In this document: piece by piece, positions 7,640-8,476 of the stretch | Layout: the number at the start of each line of letters is the position of its first letter | Position numbering within the stretch: the stretch's first letter is position 1 | Source of the DNA: an uncultured Eubacteriales bacterium | GTDB taxonomy: Bacteria; Bacillota; Clostridia; Oscillospirales; QAKW01 | Length of the DNA: 8,476 nucleotides | Assembly: GCA_934378025.1 (NCBI GenBank) | Contig: CAKRPM010000045.1 | Location: 1 to 8,476, forward strand | Reading direction: 5' to 3' | Made by a program: the position numbers and the translations under genes | Notes under the pieces: generated by a model | What the model was told of the DNA's origin: nothing | What the model saw: the letters and a program-made list of their open reading frames with translations, nothing else | The model's database searches: none

Positions 7640-7653
7640 AAATCCAGTAATAT
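7625..7653 (+). promoter_or_regulatory. strong sigma-A promoter of the GH13 gene
   Basis: A perfect TTGACA -35 box (7625-7630), a 17-base spacer and a TAATAT -10 box (7648-7653, one mismatch to TATAAT) precede the plus-strand gene. Transcription should begin near 7660, leaving a leader of only about 18 bases that is almost entirely the ribosome binding site. There is no room for a riboswitch or attenuator, so control would have to act at initiation. Palindromic sequence covers both boxes. Confidence 0.85.
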
Positions 7654-7664
7654 TGGCATGATAC

Positions 7665-7671
7665 GGAGGAG
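7665..7671 (+). promoter_or_regulatory. ribosome binding site of the GH13 gene
   Basis: GGAGGAG lies six bases before the ATG at 7678, an excellent Shine-Dalgarno match at good spacing that fixes the start codon. Confidence 0.85.
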
Positions 7672-7677
7672 ACCCCC

Positions 7678-8476
7678 ATGATTGTATTTGACAGTAGAAA
7701 TGAACGATATAAAAAGCCCTTCGGCGCATTGCGCGCGGGAGAGAATTTACATTTAATGATGGAGTGCGACGAGTCGTTTTGTGAAATGCGTTTTGTCCCG
7801 GCGCCGGACGGCGGTGCGGAGCAGATTTATCCGATGCGCCCCACGGACGGCGGTTGGGAAATCGATTTGACGTTTGAGAAAGCCGATTTGTATTTTTATC
7901 GGTTTGAGGGGGTTCTTGAAAACGGCAATCACGTTTTTATCGGGAAAGGAGAGGGCTCGTCGGCCGTGGTAGGGGATTGGCTGCCTCGGTTTTCGCTGAC
8001 GGTATATGAGGCGGACTTTACGACGCCCGAAAAATTTCGGGGCGGCACCATGTATCAGATATTTCCCGATCGGTTTGCGCGCGTCGGCCGTCCGCAGCAA
8101 CCGGCCCGCGGGCAGCGCTTTTACCATGAAAATACCGATGAGCCGCCCTTTGAATACGGCCGATCGGATCGCCCGGGTGGGTTGGATTTTTACGGCGGAA
8201 ACTTAGCGGGTGTCGCGCAAAAACTCCCCTATTTGCACGATTTGGGCGTAACGGTGATTTATTTTAATCCGATTTTTGAAAGTGCGGAAAATCATCGTTA
8301 CAGTACGGCCGATTATTTGCAGCCGGATCCGTGGTTTGCAACGCAGCCGGAGTTCGAGCGTTTTTGCCGGACGGCAAAAGAATACGGGATTTCGGTGATT
8401 TTGGACGGTGTTTTTTCCCATACGGGGGCGGACAGCGTTTACTTTAATAAATACGGTCACTACGACAGCGTTGGGG
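7678..8476 (+). CDS. GH13 alpha-glucan hydrolase (alpha-amylase/neopullulanase-like), N-terminal 266 codons, cut by right edge
   Basis: Probably hydrolyses alpha-1,4 (perhaps also alpha-1,6) bonds of maltodextrin or glycogen-derived chains. The frame is open from ATG 7678 to the edge. Residues 1 to about 110 look like an N-terminal beta-sandwich domain of the kind found in neopullulanase-type GH13 enzymes. The barrel begins at GGTMYQIFPDRFA (122-134), followed by FYGGNLAGVAQKLPYLHDLG (171-190), FNPIFES (196-202), NHRYSTADY (205-213) and GH13 region I as ILDGVFSHTG (241-250). The catalytic Asp/Glu/Asp regions II-IV are beyond the window, so activity cannot be judged. No signal peptide or membrane segment precedes the domain, implying a cytoplasmic enzyme. 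It diverges from the glycogen operon and has its own strong promoter. Alternatives are amylase, neopullulanase, cyclomaltodextrinase or maltodextrin glucosidase. Confidence 0.9.
   Translation, partial: MIVFDSRNERYKKPFGALRAGENLHLMMECDESFCEMRFVPAPDGGAEQIYPMRPTDGGWEIDLTFEKADLYFYRFEGVLENGNHVFIGKGEGSSAVVGDWLPRFSLTVYEADFTTPEKFRGGTMYQIFPDRFARVGRPQQPARGQRFYHENTDEPPFEYGRSDRPGGLDFYGGNLAGVAQKLPYLHDLGVTVIYFNPIFESAENHRYSTADYLQPDPWFATQPEFERFCRTAKEYGISVILDGVFSHTGADSVYFNKYGHYDSVG

Larger units (their letters stand above)
7420..7677. promoter_or_regulatory. divergent control region between glgB and the GH13 gene
   Basis: A 258-base, strongly AT-rich region separates the two divergent starts. It carries a glgB promoter near its left end, the GH13 promoter near its right end, and between and over them inverted repeats at 7559-7595, 7600-7626, 7625-7639 and 7645-7657. 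I found no good match to the CcpA cre consensus, no small open frame with a ribosome site, and no GC-rich terminator hairpin. One regulator could in principle act on both directions. Confidence 0.7.

Noticed and set aside
7535..7645. CcpA cre site
   Set aside because: Positions around the CG at 7542-7543 and 7634-7635 were compared with the cre consensus and mismatch at several conserved bases.
1..8476. tRNA, rRNA, CRISPR array, insertion sequence, riboswitch or toxin-antitoxin pair
   Set aside because: Nearly all of the window is occupied by the six genes, and the two gaps show none of these structures.

Overview
This window holds a bacterial glycogen metabolism locus with gene order glgB-glgC-glgD-glgA-glgP, all on the minus strand (about 7419 down to the left edge). 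A divergent, edge-truncated GH13 alpha-glucan hydrolase gene runs on the plus strand from 7678. The order and the presence of glgD, a catalytically degenerate paralogue of glgC, match the glgBCDAP operons of Bacillota. A clostridial host (gut-type Oscillospirales or a relative) is the most likely source. Supporting this are strong AGGAGG-like ribosome binding sites, sigma-A type promoters in an AT-rich intergenic region, and clostridial-style GlgP and GH13 sequences. The exact taxon is inference.

Layout from left to right: 1-1646 (minus) is the N-terminal 548 codons of glycogen phosphorylase, with its PLP-lysine end outside the window. 1647-1787 is a 141-base gap with two weak stem-loops and no convincing promoter or terminator. 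1788-3206 is glgA, 3203-4315 glgD, 4312-5523 glgC and 5524-7419 glgB, all minus. These four are packed without gaps: two ATGA stop/start overlaps and one stop codon directly abutting a start. 7420-7677 is the divergent control region. 7678 to the right edge (plus) is the first 266 codons of the GH13 enzyme.

How the genes work together: GlgC (with GlgD as likely regulatory partner) makes ADP-glucose from glucose-1-phosphate and ATP. GlgA adds the glucose to alpha-1,4 chains and GlgB places alpha-1,6 branches. GlgP releases glucose-1-phosphate from chain ends. The divergent GH13 protein shows no signal peptide and probably acts on alpha-glucan or maltodextrin inside the cell, so synthesis and breakdown genes share one control region.

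The coding content is conventional and I see no new multi-gene system. The least explained part is the divergent control region. It has a textbook promoter for the GH13 gene (TTGACA, 17 bases, TAATAT), a good -10 box for glgB, and several inverted repeats in and around the GH13 promoter that could be regulator sites. No RNA genes, mobile elements or CRISPR arrays are visible.
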